A model generated the notes under the pieces. It was given only the letters and a program-made list of their open reading frames with translations, made no database searches and was not told the DNA's origin. The translations under genes were made by a program, and so were the position numbers. 64,000 nucleotides of DNA from Tachypleus tridentatus (taxonomy: Eukaryota; Arthropoda; Merostomata; Xiphosura; Limulidae), in contig NC_134825.1 in NCBI RefSeq assembly GCF_004210375.1, forward strand, positions 70,361,558-70,425,557. The letters are read 5' to 3'. Positions within the stretch are counted from its first letter, which is position 1, and each line of letters starts with the position of its first letter. Shown piece after piece: positions 23,194-34,564 of the stretch.

Positions 23194-23479
23194 ATTGTTT
23201 CACCAGTTTCAGTACATGGCCAACACGACCAGCAGCCGGGCACAGAAGTTGGAAAGCAACACCCTTCATCAACAAAGTGTATCCCATCGGTCCTTAAGGG
23301 TTGACAATTCATTGTTGTTACATACTTTAGATAAAAATGAAGACCAAACATTCAACGATTCGAAACGTTTACGTACCACATCAAATACAGTTTCAAGTCA
23401 CTCTGACGAAAGTTCCAACAAAGACAATTACGAAACTAGAATTAAAAGAGATATAAGAGTTTTTGGAAGAACAAAATAA
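23194..23479 (+). CDS. Optix: Predicted Optix exon 2 (C-terminal tail and stop)
   Basis: TCTGTTTTATAG/A is an acceptor whose first base completes the phase-2 codon left by exon 1. Translation then continues open for 94 codons to TAA at 23477. The new tail begins LFHQFQYMANTTSSR; Six3/6 proteins have LQHQ or IQHS-type sequence at this junction, so the fit is good at the boundary. The tail is rich in Ser, Thr, Asn and His, with clusters such as SSHSDESS, and has no further domain, as is common for the poorly conserved C terminus of this family. Exons 1 and 2 together are 924 nt, giving 307 residues. An alternative acceptor at TTTCAG (23212) opens a different 27-codon frame. Confidence 0.5.
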
Positions 23480-23815
23480 TTGAAATGATCGTCGATCATC
23501 AAAAGACGAAACAGGAAAGAATGAGAGTTAGAGTGCCATCTAACGAAAATTATCATAAATCTTTAAAAAGATTGTTTAACCTTCAAACATGTAAAATGCT
23601 CAGAAATTATGTTAACAAAATTATTGACTCAATTCTCAAAGATATTTTAACTCCCTTTTTTGAGACTTGTACATTTTAAACAAATTTCTGAAAGTGTGGG
23701 AAACATTGATAACAGCAATGCTTCCTACTGACGATCTAAGACAGAATGGTCATAGATCATTTTTATAGTTTGTCTGTTGTTCAGACAATTAAAATTAATA
23801 TTACTATTAACTATA
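23480..23815 (+). other. Possible Optix 3' untranslated region
   Basis: Follows the predicted stop. A 64-codon frame (23485-23679) has no recognisable domain. No canonical AATAAA is seen before the MITE at 23817, so the transcript end is not determined. Confidence 0.25.
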
Positions 23816-23816
23816 A

Positions 23817-24273
23817 CACTGCACAACAATTTTTTTTTTTAATTTTTGCTTCCCGAAAAGTTTTTGCTGATTGTGACAGGTATCTGGTGGGTATGCACAA
23901 ATGTAGTTTTGGTTTTGCTTCATCACGTAGGAACTCTGAGAAATAGACAGTTAACTGTTTACTGGCAAAAACGTATTCAATTGCGTTTATGTTTCTAATA
24001 CGCTATTAAGTTCAACATAATTAAAAGTGTTTTGTTCCTGATTTTTGTTTGTATACAATGTCCGGTGCATCACGTTGCAGTGTCAGCAAGCATAGACAGA
24101 TTCCAGTTGCCCTGATATCATTTTTTCATTGTAGCAATGTCCTAGTGAAACTGAAGATTTTGATGAAACGGTACGTGATTGGCAAATTTGAGTGTGATTT
24201 TCGTGATCAGCAGCCAAAAATCTATAAGGAACACCCAACAGTGTTCAAGAAACAAAAAAATTGTTGTGCAGTG
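23817..24273 (+). mobile_element. MITE copy 2 (457 bp, TIR CACTGCACAAC)
   Basis: Inverted relative to 9550-10014, with the same CACTGCACAAC/GTTGTGCAGTG termini. Flanked by TAA on both sides, a 3 bp duplication of the TWA type used by Harbinger-like elements. Retains the shared open frame ending QPKIYKEHPTVF. Confidence 0.87.
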
Positions 24274-24375
24274 TAATTTTGATTGAATATTTTAGACTTT
24301 TCTGGTGAAATTTATTACAAAATTTGTTAGTTTGCACATCATAACCACTAAAGTTCTGATTTTACATTAAAATAT

Positions 24376-24494
24376 TTGTTTGTTCGTAGTTAATCTCAGA
24401 GATGCACAATGGGCTATCTGTTATAAGCCGATTATGGGTATCGAAACCCAGTTTCTAACGTTGTAAGTCCGCAAACATACTGCTGTGCTACTCG
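24376..24494 (-). mobile_element. SINE-B copy
   Basis: Tail GTTCGTAGTTAATC, then CACAATGGGCTATCTG, B-box GGGTATCGAAACCC, TTGTAAGTCCGC, and head end CTGTGCTACTCG. Close to full length. Confidence 0.85.
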
Positions 24495-24499
24495 AAATC

Positions 24500-25960
24500 C
24501 GTTAAGGAAAATCACGCTATAATAGAAAAATCTTAGCTTCTTTTATCATTACTTAATATGCCTTTGGCAACATACACTTTGTCTTTTAGAATTATTGTAA
24601 ATTTTCGTTTTATTTAAATTTTAGAAATCTCAAAAAATTGCAGAAAGATGTTGTACAATATTGTTTGAAAGTTGAAAACTACACGTTTAAAATTATTAAT
24701 TGTAGTTACAGTAATTGCTCTGTCAAAATTGTAACATATTTATGATTATAGTATTACAGAATTTAATAAAAAACTTCTTAGTGCTTTCACATTACTCATA
24801 GTATCAAAGTAAATGTATTTCGAAAATTATGCACGTCTATATATTCATATATAGTTGCATATACAGCTCATAATAGTGTAATTTCGTATTTACTGTGCAA
24901 TTTTTAATAAAACCCGTCATTTTAGTGAAATCCATATAAGTAATAATAAACATGTGTCTGTTACTAAGATATACTAAAAAGTACCAAAACGCGTTTATTA
25001 TTAAAATATATGGAGATATAACAATGTATTTATTATTCTTAACTTTGCTCAATGAAAACTGGAATTTATTACGAGATATTTCTACAAACATAAATAAAAT
25101 CATAATGCCTATCTCCAGAATGTATCTTTATTAGCTCAATTAACACTGGATTAGTGAACTAACAGTGAACGAGATATGGGTCGTGCTTATATTCACTCAT
25201 ATCGAAATTACAAGATGTTTGTTCGTGTGTGAAATATATGTCAGTATTCTGAAGTAACAAACCATTACTATTATTATTGAAAATTATATAAATGTTGTAA
25301 GTTACGTGTTTATTAATAAAACTTGTATACATGCAAAAAAAACAACAAAAAAATCGTGTTTGGTACTGAAACTCATAGTAGTGTTTTGATTAGAAAACTG
25401 TTTATCACATAATTTTATATAAACGTCACTAAACACGTAGTTATCACTAAAATCTACATTGAAATACGTTTTTGTTGCTTAAACGTAAGGAAGTCATTTG
25501 ATAGGATAGTAATTTCTAACGTTGTCATTGCTTTAAAGTTATTTTCAGTTGCTGTTTCATAAAACTTTCAAAGAAGTGAAATTCCAAATTACACCATTCC
25601 ACAAGCAAACATATTAGTTACAATTTCACTGATTCGATAAATTAATCTCAAACATTTTAAGAACGTGAGTTATATAACATGAGTGTTATATGAACTTTTG
25701 TCAAACAATTTATAAAACGTATATGAAATAAAGCATTTATTCGAATGAAATTGAAGTGAGTTAATATTTATTCAAGTTAATTATGCATGTTATGTTTCTC
25801 AACACATTGAATGTAAAACCTCAAACAATTATACACTAATGTGATACGTCATCAGTTAGAATCCTTTAAAAATCAGTTCTTATTAACGTAAGTTTTATAG
25901 TCTAGCAATGTAAGAAATCAAGTATGCAAAAATTCGAAAACTAAATGAATAAAGAAACGG
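24500..25960. other. AT-rich stretch, no gene seen
   Basis: Frames at 24837-25103 (-) and 24952-25134 (+) overlap and have AT-driven composition. No recognised repeat. Confidence 0.35.
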
Positions 25961-25969
25961 TTTTTAACA

Positions 25970-26545
25970 ATAGAATATCGCAGGTTCTACAGCAGTTTAA
26001 ACTCTACAATAAACATGATACTCAAGATAAAATAACAGCTCTAAAACTACCTAAATACCTTATCATGAACATGGCAAAACAAGTGTTTAGGTTCTAGTTA
26101 GCACTATACAGAAACTAAACGGTTAAAGAGTCAAAAACCTATAAAACTCTAAACCTACACGAATAAAAAAAAATACAAACAATGCAACAAATGTCGGAAA
26201 CACATCATTTATCTGAATTAAAACAAAGTAAGAAACGACAAGAATTAAAATTTAGAAACTTAACAAATATCCAGGTTATAGTACAGTTCGGAAACACGTC
26301 ATATGTCCGGGTTATAGTACAGTTCGGAAACACGACATCTGTTCAAAGTATAACATAGTTAGGAAACTACACGAATAGAAAGTTATAAAACAATAAATAT
26401 TGAGATTATAGCACAGTTCAAGAACAGTAAGAATAACAACACAATAAATAGCACAATTCAGAAAATATACTAATAAAAAGTTAGTGAGCACAACAAATAT
26501 CCAGATTACAGCATAGCTCAGAATCCACACGACTGTCCAAGACAG
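25970..26545. repeat. Degenerate tandem repeat, ~55-65 bp unit
   Basis: Variants of GGTTATAGTACAGTTCGGAAAC recur, best preserved at 26274-26340 and diverged elsewhere (ATTATAGCACAGTTCAAGAAC, ATTACAGCATAGCTCAGAATC). An old, decayed minisatellite. Confidence 0.6.
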
Positions 26546-26549
26546 AGTA

Positions 26550-27440
26550 GCAGCTCGAACACTAAACGATGAAAGATAAAAATAAAGATTGACTCTTTTC
26601 TACAAATATTGACAAAAAGTAAATCATTACACTTCCTGCTGAAATGATTATATATTTTATCGTAATACATTATCTAAAGCTTCCAATTATTAAGCAGTAT
26701 TATTACAAACTGCACCGTAGTTCTGTGATTAGCTGTACTAATTTAATGAGCAAGAACTTGACACAGTTTACTTAAACATAAGTTTTTCTAAATTCAACGT
26801 AAGTTATAAACAAATCAAGCCTTGAATACGTTTTATAAATACTTTAATTTTATCGAATTTGATTTTTCTCTTTCTTCTCTGAAGATAAAACATTACTATT
26901 ATAAGTCAATTATTCATAAGCCTTGACCATTTTTTTCTTTCAAATATATTTTCTTGGTTCCATATCGTGATAAAGGAGTGCCATGTTCATGACTCGTTAT
27001 TCATGAGCTATAAAACGGTAATTTCATGCTGTGTATTATATTTGGTTTATTGTCTCACTGTGTAATCACTTTAATTTCCTTCCAGTTGAGATTGGTTGAA
27101 AACAAAATATTTTTCATCGTATGCTCTATAACAACCAGCAGGCCTTTAGAATACAACTTCTGTTATTTGAACGTTTTTTTCTAAACATTATTTTTACAAG
27201 ATGTGGAAATTGTCAGTTAAACGTACAAGCTCTCTGATTCTACACCCACCCATAAATTTTACGAATAACTAGTGCTCAAAACAAGTCATCTTATAACCCA
27301 GTAAAATATTAAATATTATAAAATATACAATACGCCTGCAGGGAATCGTAATCTAGACTATGGAGCTCAACGTGTTGCTAAAGAGAGTACAAAATAACAT
27401 GTTATATTATAAATCACTCTCGTCAGAACTTCATGATGAA
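26550..27440. other. AT-rich stretch, no gene seen
   Basis: No long frame or recognised repeat. Ends in a TATACA microsatellite (27446-27470) that abuts the Tc1 element. Confidence 0.35.
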
Positions 27441-27470
27441 ACACTATACATATATATACATATATATACA

Positions 27471-29028
27471 CACAGCTGGCCAAAATCTTAAGGCCAATGA
27501 ACATAAAAAATATGCATTTGCGTTGTTAGGCTCAACCACTTATTTGAGTAAAGCTTCGAAAGATGAAAATAAGAAAAGGGAAGATAAAAGCATTTTTTAG
27601 CATTTAACAGGGAAAATGTGAACATTATAAAATTAGCCTAAATACCAGCTGGTCAAAAGTTTAAATCCATACTGAAATGAAGCGTTAATCGGTAAACACG
27701 TAACGAATTTAGTCGTTTGTGTTCAAGCATTAGCGTTGTCAAAATCTCCCACTGACATTTCCTGTGTTACATTAGGTAAAAATATGGCAAAGGCTAAAAA
27801 GTTGACAGAGTTTGAACGTGGCAGAATTGTCGAGCTGCAAATGCAAGGTCTCTCTCAACGTGCCATTGCTGGTGAGATTGGGCGAAGTAAAACTGCTGTT
27901 GCAAATTTCTTAAAAGATCCTGAGGGATACGGAACGAGAATTTCAAATGGTCGGCCCAAGAAAATTTCGCCGGCGTTGAGCAGGAGGATTTGACGGGTTG
28001 TCCAGCAAGACATCAGCCGATCGTCGAACCAGATTAAGGCCCTTACGAACGCAGAATGCAGCTCAAGAACAATAAGACGGCATCTACGAGAGAAAGGCTT
28101 TAAAAACTGTAAATGTCTTCAAAGGCCACGCCTTCTTCCACACCACGAAACAGCTCAGTTAAACTTTGCTGAGAAGCACCAAACATGGGACGTAGAAAAG
28201 TGGACGAAAGTTTTGTTCTCTAATGAGAAAAAATTTAATCTGGATGGTCCAGATGGCTCCCAACGTTACTGGCACGATAAGTATATCCCACCAGAGACAT
28301 TTTCTACACGACACAGTGGAGGAGGTTCCATCATGATCTGGGGTGCTTTCTCCTTCCATGGAGCAATGAAGCTTCAGGTTATACAGGGTGTCAAATAGCG
28401 GCTGGCTACATTGGCATGCTGGAGAGAGCATCCTTATTGATTGAAGGCTCTCATTTGTGTGGAAATGATTGGATCTTTCAGCAGGACAACGCTGCAATTA
28501 ACAATTCCCGCAGGATAAAGGACTGTTTCAAGGCGAATAACGTGATACCTTTGGACCATCCAGCGTGTTCGCCCGAAGTGAACCCCATTAAATATGTTTT
28601 GGGGTGGATGGCAAGGGAAAGCTGTAGAAATAAACGTCAATTCCAAACAGTGCATGATCTTCGTGAATCCATCTTCACCACTTGTAATAACATTCCAGCC
28701 AGCCTTCTGCAAACACTTATATCGACCATGACAAAGCGAATGTTTGAAGTTATTCGCAATGATGGCCTTGCAACTCACTATTGAGACCTCTTGTTGTGCA
28801 TTTTCTACCCTGTTTTTGGTATTGTCTTAAACTTTTAACCAGCCGATATTTAGACTAATTTCATAGTGTTCATATTTTCCCTATTAAATGCTAAAAAAGT
28901 TTTTTTCTATTTTCCCTTTTCTTATTTTCCTGTTTCGAAGCTCTACTCAAATAAGTGGTTGAATCTAACAACGCAAAATGCATATTTTTTCCTTGTGTTC
29001 ATTGGCCTTAAGATTTTGGCAAGCAGTG
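27471..29028 (+). mobile_element. Complete Tc1-type DNA transposon, ~1.56 kb, long TIRs
   Basis: Left end CACAGCTGGCCAAAATCTTA and right end TAAGATTTTGGCAAGCAGTG are inverted copies. Homology extends about 195 bp inward at each side (27471-27665 and 28830-29028), ending at CTGGTCAAAAGTTTAAA and its inverse. TA follows the right end, as expected for TA-target insertion; on the left the dinucleotide is CA within a TA/CA microsatellite. It encodes one transposase, now inactive. Confidence 0.93.
27784..28784 (+). pseudogene. Tc1-family transposase, inactivated
   Basis: Cut-and-paste transposase. Likely start MAKAKKLTEFERGRIVELQ at 27784. The N-terminal helix-turn-helix (LSQRAIAGEIGRSKTAVANF) is followed by a GRPKK hook that links the two DNA-binding subdomains. 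TGA at 27991 interrupts an otherwise continuous frame to 28398. A frameshift then moves coding to the frame of 28416-28784, through IFQQDNA and SPEVNPI to a C-terminal HY. Of the DDE triad only the middle Asp (QQDNA) remains: the first lies in FSNEKKF, where FSDE is usual, and the last in NPIK, where NPIE is usual. With a nonsense codon, a frameshift and two lost catalytic residues it cannot be active. Confidence 0.93.
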
Positions 29029-29095
29029 TATATACATATATATACACATATAGTGTGTGTGTGTGTATATATATATATATGTATATACATAGACT
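29010..29095. repeat. TA/TG microsatellite
   Basis: (TA)n, (TG)n and (TA)n runs directly beyond the right end of the Tc1 element. A similar TATACA run stands at its left. Confidence 0.9.
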
Positions 29096-29231
29096 TCAAT
29101 GATACTATATATTTCGCGCAAGGTACAAGGACACCGAGTCACGTAGTGAAAAATTACGACAGTCTTATAGAATTTGGATGTTGGAAATATGCATTTTGCT
29201 GCAATATTAGAGTGCAGTTATTTATTATATA

Positions 29232-29480
29232 CAACATTTGCATGGAATACCCGTCCTTTAAACGGAAGTTATGAAAATTTATGATTTATGAAAGGTTATC
29301 TTACAACATGAAAGGGTGCTTCTCTTTTATGTAGTTGTAAGAATTGTAAAACATAAAATGTGAAATCGCAAGTTTGCACATATTTCCGCATGGATCTAAT
29401 AAATCTTCGTGCTAAATTTGGTGAAGGTTCATGATCAAGAGACAGACGAAGTAGTAATAAAAACCGTAAACCGCAAAATA
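29232..29480 (+). repeat. Dispersed repeat family D, copy 1
   Basis: CCTTTAAACGGAAGTTATG, then TTATGAAAGGTTATCTTACA, and CGCATGGATCTAATAAATCT. The same order of motifs occurs at 41655-42140, and inverted at 37615-37860. Non-coding; class unknown. Confidence 0.7.
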
Positions 29481-29619
29481 CAGAAGAAATATTCTGTATT
29501 CACACGGACTTAATGTACATCCATACCAGTTTTTATGAAGATTTATCCAAAATCTGGACATATAACAGACAGTACTATTATACAGATAGGTCACTACTCA
29601 TACTGCTAACAAACACATG

Positions 29620-30140
29620 AGCTAAAGTCTATGTAGTTTAATGTAGTTTTTGTGTCGCTTCTGTTGCCGATGCAAAAACTGTTTACATATAAAAAATAGT
29701 ACATAAACGAATATTCTATATTTTACCGTAAAATCCTGGAAGGAAATAAATCACATAACAAAATTAAAAATTAATCTAGAATTACGTCTAGAGATATTCA
29801 AATAGAGATACAAACATTTTCAACTTAACCGAGGCCAAAATAAAAACAAAACATATATGACAGAAAGCATAATTCGCTTTTCCAAGCAACGCCAGTTGGT
29901 GATCAAGATATTTGTTTTCTTGGTTTGAAACACACGGAAAAGGTGTCTATCACCTGGTGGACGTTTTAGAGCAAGGATTTCCTTTCAAAAAAGAGGGGAC
30001 GAGGGAGCGAAGTCTGGGAGAAATCCCAGACAATAAAGTTGTTTATCTCATAATTTTTTAATCTTTTATTTCTTAATTTTTGTCTTCCTTTTGTTGTTAT
30101 GTTAATTTCAGTTTGATTTATTTAAAGAAAAAACTACGCA
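29620..30140. other. Stretch with no gene seen
   Basis: No recognised repeat or coding frame. Contains a purine-rich block near 29990-30020. Confidence 0.3.
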
Positions 30141-30151
30141 CGTGCAGAGTG

Positions 30152-30160
30152 TATATAAAG
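30152..30160 (+). promoter_or_regulatory. Candidate core promoter (TATATAAAG)
   Basis: TATATAAAG preceded by CACGTGCAG (an E-box) and followed, about 25 bp on, by an initiator-like TTTCACACACACT. About 80 nt further an ATG (30257) opens MLFYLILLFMP, hydrophobic like a signal peptide, and the frame runs into CCAC/GTAAAT, a donor-like site. This layout resembles secreted-protein genes with a tiny first exon, but no second exon was found. Confidence 0.3.
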
Positions 30161-30498
30161 GGCATGGTGTATTTTCACACACACTGTTTAGATTTGTTTA
30201 TTCTCAATCATTGTTACCATCAAACGCAACTTTAACTGTGTGTTATACCAATACGTATGTTGTTTTACCTTATTCTGCTTTTTATGCCACGTAAATAACG
30301 TTCGTATAAATATAAAACATCCGCTCAAATCGTATTCTATTCTCGTTGAAGAAAACATAACAAAAACGAAAAATCTAAATTTAACTTTTGTTGCCAGAAA
30401 ATATAACTCGACATAATGTTATCAATGTATATGAATAACAATTATTAATTAATTATGGAGTTGGTAATAGTTAGTTGTGTATGTGTGTGTTTTTCTTG

Positions 30499-30584
30499 GA
30501 GAAAGCCACTTCCGAAATTTGCTGTGTCCACCGAGGGAAATCGAAACTCTGCTTTTAAATTTGTAAATCCTAGCGGGGGACTAG
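30499..30584 (-). mobile_element. Degenerate SINE-B fragment
   Basis: GCTGTGTCCACCGAGGGAAA, then TCGAAACTCTGC and TTGTAAATCC mirror the SINE-B order, heavily mutated. Confidence 0.5.
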
Positions 30585-30599
30585 TTTGCTGGAACAGTC

Positions 30600-32990
30600 T
30601 GTGTATCATCCCGAGTTGAAATTTAACGGCTCAAGTTATCTAAAAGCAACTGCTCATTTATGTTAGATATCGAAATTTAAAACACATTAAAGACTATGCG
30701 ATCTACTCTACAATCACAGAAACATCTATGATGGGAAAATGTCAAAACCTCTATCGTCCAGCTGACTTAATTTTATGACAACAAAAACTAATGAACTTCA
30801 CATTTGAGCAAGACTAATTAGTGTCGATTAAAAAACTTTAATGATTTAATAAAATAATTCAAAGAAATTAAAACTTTGTAACAAACACTAAATACAACTT
30901 TTGAATTATCTAAAGTTTCTGGTTCTTTTACTACGTCTGTGTACACTCTAGTTTTTGTTTGTTGTTAAAGCCAAAACTACGTAATCTATACCTGCCATTT
31001 GCAGTTATTAAAACTCGATTTTTCCTGTTATAAGCTTTCTATAAAAATAACAGTTATCATTCAAATTGACCGGCTCTCAAACAACATTTTTGCTTTAGAA
31101 TAGAAAATAGAAAAATACTTGAAAAGATTTGTATGATAGAAACAGGTGATTTAGTTAATTTAGTCCACCTGGCTTCGACATTTAGTCTTAGCGAGTATAC
31201 CCATACTTCACGAAAAATTAATTTATTTCAACTTCCTTTTTCTCATGCATAAAACGCTTTTGTAACATATAATACAACAAAAGAAAGCTTCACAGGAAGG
31301 TTCTTAATACGCGTCGTTTATGAGCATTTTTAGTACGTATTTGAGCATGCGCTCCTCGTATGTTGTGGTCTATTAACCTTAAATGGGGTGTAACGATGTG
31401 AAATTCGTGAATCTGCTACGAAGCGTGATAATTATTCTGAAGCAATAACCTCATCTTCCACGCTCCTAGACTTGTCTACTTCCAGATAATGAAGAATACA
31501 CCTCCTAATAATAACGTCAACGCCCTCTTTAATGTAAATAATCCACTGAGATGTATAGGAAATATATACCGGTTGTATCAATGCATTTTTCTTGTTATCT
31601 TTTAGCATCTCGTTCCAGTGCTTTGTTTACAACTGCTGTAACTTACTAACGGTACATTATTCATGAATACATGATTTTGATTTGCATTAAGACCGGTGTC
31701 ACTCTTTTTTCTTTTGTTTTTTGGAAAGATAACAGCCTACAAAATCGGCAGTAACACCATAAATCAACTATCAAATTTTAACAGTTAGATTATTTTCAGA
31801 TGGTTTCTTTATAAATTGTGCTTCTTCATCTCGTACTTCTCAGGTGTTTTGTAGTTTAGGAGGCGACTGAAAAAATTAAATTCTAATTTGCTCTGGTGGC
31901 ATAGTTTGGCATTACATATGTACATATTCGAGGGTATCGAATTCGGCTCAAACTGACATATTTCGAAATACGATTATGTTTTGAAACATTTTAAAATTTA
32001 TTTAATTGGCATTATAATCAGTTTAATATAAGCCGATTCCATGTAAACATAACTGAAAGAGTTAATGGATGTTTAGTTAATCCTCACAACATCGTCTTCA
32101 GGCGCTATGATCTCAAGAAAATGCTTGCTCTAAATCTAAGCAGTATCATGTTGATAGTACCAATACCTGCAAAACATTTGCGATCAAATTTGTATCTTTA
32201 TTGCGACAGTATACTTTAAACACAGAATTTCTAGAATGATACAATATATTTCTAATCACAGACACCGAAATCTATGAATGCATTCATCTTAGGCCTAATA
32301 TTAGTTAAGCCTTTATTATGCACCACCACCATTCGACAAGATAAATTAGCACCGTAATTTGTGTACATTTTTTACACTACTTTAGTTATGGATAAGATTT
32401 ACTGTACTTCATACCAGCAATAAATAGATTTATAATGTTGTTCTACGATATAACGTTAAACCTTTTTAAAAATTTGAAAGGCTTTTGATATGTTGTAGTA
32501 CGATAGGTATGGTAAAACATGCTTATATCTGCCTCTTGATTACATTCGTTGAAATGAAGTGCGCGCGGATGCGCATTTAGGTAGCAAAGTGTGCGCACAT
32601 TCTCCGGGCAAACAAAAAACTGAATATTATTATATTTATACAGACAATACGAGCATACATGGCCATTCGTAAAAACTGATACTCGTGTGACATCATTATC
32701 AAACATTCTAGCTTCAATTAGGTTTTAACGTTAACAAATCCTGTATTTTGAAAACTTCATGTTTTTGTCTTTATGTTTAGAATATATCCATGTATCTAAA
32801 ACTGTCCAAGTAGGTTTTTGTGAAGCTAAATAACTTCACGGTGTTTTCGTGCTTTCATTCTGTTGTAGCCTTTAAAAGATACTAAAAATAAAATACTCTA
32901 CGTTCTGTGGGTACTTGCAATACTTGTCTGGAAAAGAGAACAATATTTTCTAAAATATTTTCCTGGGATTCAGAACTATATTGCTGAGCT
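30600..32990. other. AT-rich stretch, no gene supported
   Basis: A minus-strand frame of 87 codons (32443-32706) has several Cys and His but no spacing I recognise. Nothing else stands out on either strand. Confidence 0.3.
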
Positions 32991-32995
32991 GTGAA

Positions 32996-34560
32996 TTAAA
33001 TGGCATGAAATGTTCGGTTGCCATTTAGATTTGAGTTAAGGACGTCGATGTTGTCATTGGGAAACTGTAAAAAAGTATTCTTTACTAAGTTTGGTGGAAT
33101 TATGTCACCTGTTCCCATGTCCAATGGATTCAAAGCACTTTTTTGCCAAAGCTGTATCCACTTGCAAAATGTTTTGATAGCTTGTGATGTGTCTTGCTTT
33201 ATGAAGCAGACGAAAAGGTTTCTTGGATTCAGTGGTCTGATGAAGAGAGCAACCAAGGCCAATACGCTTAGACGTCCATTTGCTTCTTCCACTGATGCCA
33301 TACACCATATCTTGGTCAACACTTAACACAAATGTCAAAAGATTGATTGACATTTGATCAACTGGCTTACCAAGTCCACCTGCTCTTTTCATTTCTAAGC
33401 TATCACTGATTGTATCTTGGTCACATTATAACAAATTGAGAAAAGTTAGTAAACTAAGTATCTGGAATGCACTCATACATTCCTAGATCAAACACCCTTT
33501 GCTCTTAGATAGCACAGAGTATGTCAGCTCTTAGCTTAAGGATAATATGAACATAGCCAGAAAGATATCATTCTGTGAAGGTATGGTGAGATGGTTTCGT
33601 TTGAAATATTTTGTAAAATGGTAGCTACAGGGAAAGGCTTGTGAGATCATTGTGGTGCGTTTTATTGCTTCTCTTGTTCTTTCTTGTGTATGAAACTCAT
33701 ATAGCATACCAACAAGCATATGAGATCTCCCATTGAATATTGAGCACATGGTTGCAAATGCTGCAGAAACCTGATGCCGTGCTTCATTGGAAAGATAGAC
33801 AAACCAGTTCCAGGCATTCCTATTGTCATGCACAGTTCCTTCCTTAGAAAAGCCTTCAAGTTCTTTACACAACCAAATCACTGGATGTCACTTTTTGAAG
33901 CACTGATTTGAGCTCTTGAAACTAAACTGGTTGAAACTCATCAAATATGTTAGAGTAATTGATTGATTGGAATTAAACACAAAGCTATACAATGGGTTAT
34001 CTGTGCTATACCTACCATGAGTATCGAAACTAAGTATTGAAGGTACAGAATATATGTTAAGTGATACTTTGCTTCGGCAGCTATAATATAAAAAAATTGA
34101 GAGAGAGATACACAAAGTATACTGTGGTGTTTTGCATCAAGCATGATTTTTTTCGCACACTGAAAATTTTTGAAACCATATGCGTATACTCGGTTTCATT
34201 GTTCTGAAAAATATATACACAAAGACCAACCAAAAGATTTCAAAGAACTTTGCAAAGCTCTCGGTAACTAATGACTTACACTTGATTCTGATTGTTAGCA
34301 AATGCTGCTATGTGAGATGATCTCTTTCAAGTATGCAATGTTTTTATTTCTGGGTAAACCAGAAATGCCAACGTATAGGCCTATTAGTAGATAGTGCATT
34401 CAATAAGATTTCAACCTCGCCTTCGTGCTTATTGCCTTTGTACTTGAAGTTTTTCATGACACATTGTTTTAGTTTTTCTAGCCCTTGTTCAGAACTACTA
34501 AATTGTGTATCATTCTTGTCTTCTTGACAAATGACAGAGAAACTATAGTCAATTTCACCA
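32996..34560 (-). pseudogene. Decayed gene of an uncharacterised repetitive protein family
   Basis: Read on the minus strand, conserved-looking blocks appear in changing frames: VKKTRMIHN and RPIRWHFWF (about 34350-34540); a mid part near 34150-34330; DNRNAWNWFVYLSNEARHQ and CSYHFTKYFKRNHLT (33881-33531); MKRAGGLGKPVDQMSINLL and YGISGRSKWTSKRIGLG (33392-33105); then IPPNLVKNTFLQF, NDNIDVLNS and TFHAI (33110-33000). The last block resembles the DNID...GTFHxT motif of large uncharacterised invertebrate families that behave like mobile-element genes; this is from memory. A SINE-B sits inside (33961-34045). At least three frame changes, so no intact product. Confidence 0.5.
33961..34045 (-). mobile_element. 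SINE-B fragment
   Basis: ATTAAACACAAAGCTATACA, ATGGGTTATCTGTGCT and GAGTATCGAAAC match the SINE-B tail and B-box. Inserted in the minus-strand pseudogene. Confidence 0.75.
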
Positions 34561-34564
34561 CGTT

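Noticed and set aside
23139-23351. Minus-strand 70-codon frame over predicted exon 2
   Set aside because: It overlaps the exon on the opposite strand; the + frame has splice and phase support, this one has none.
28159-28778. Minus-strand frames of 112 and 114 codons
   Set aside because: They are antisense to the Tc1 transposase, which is unambiguous on the + strand.
33018-33326. + strand 102-codon frame
   Set aside because: It is antisense to the minus-strand pseudogene blocks, which have the more protein-like content.
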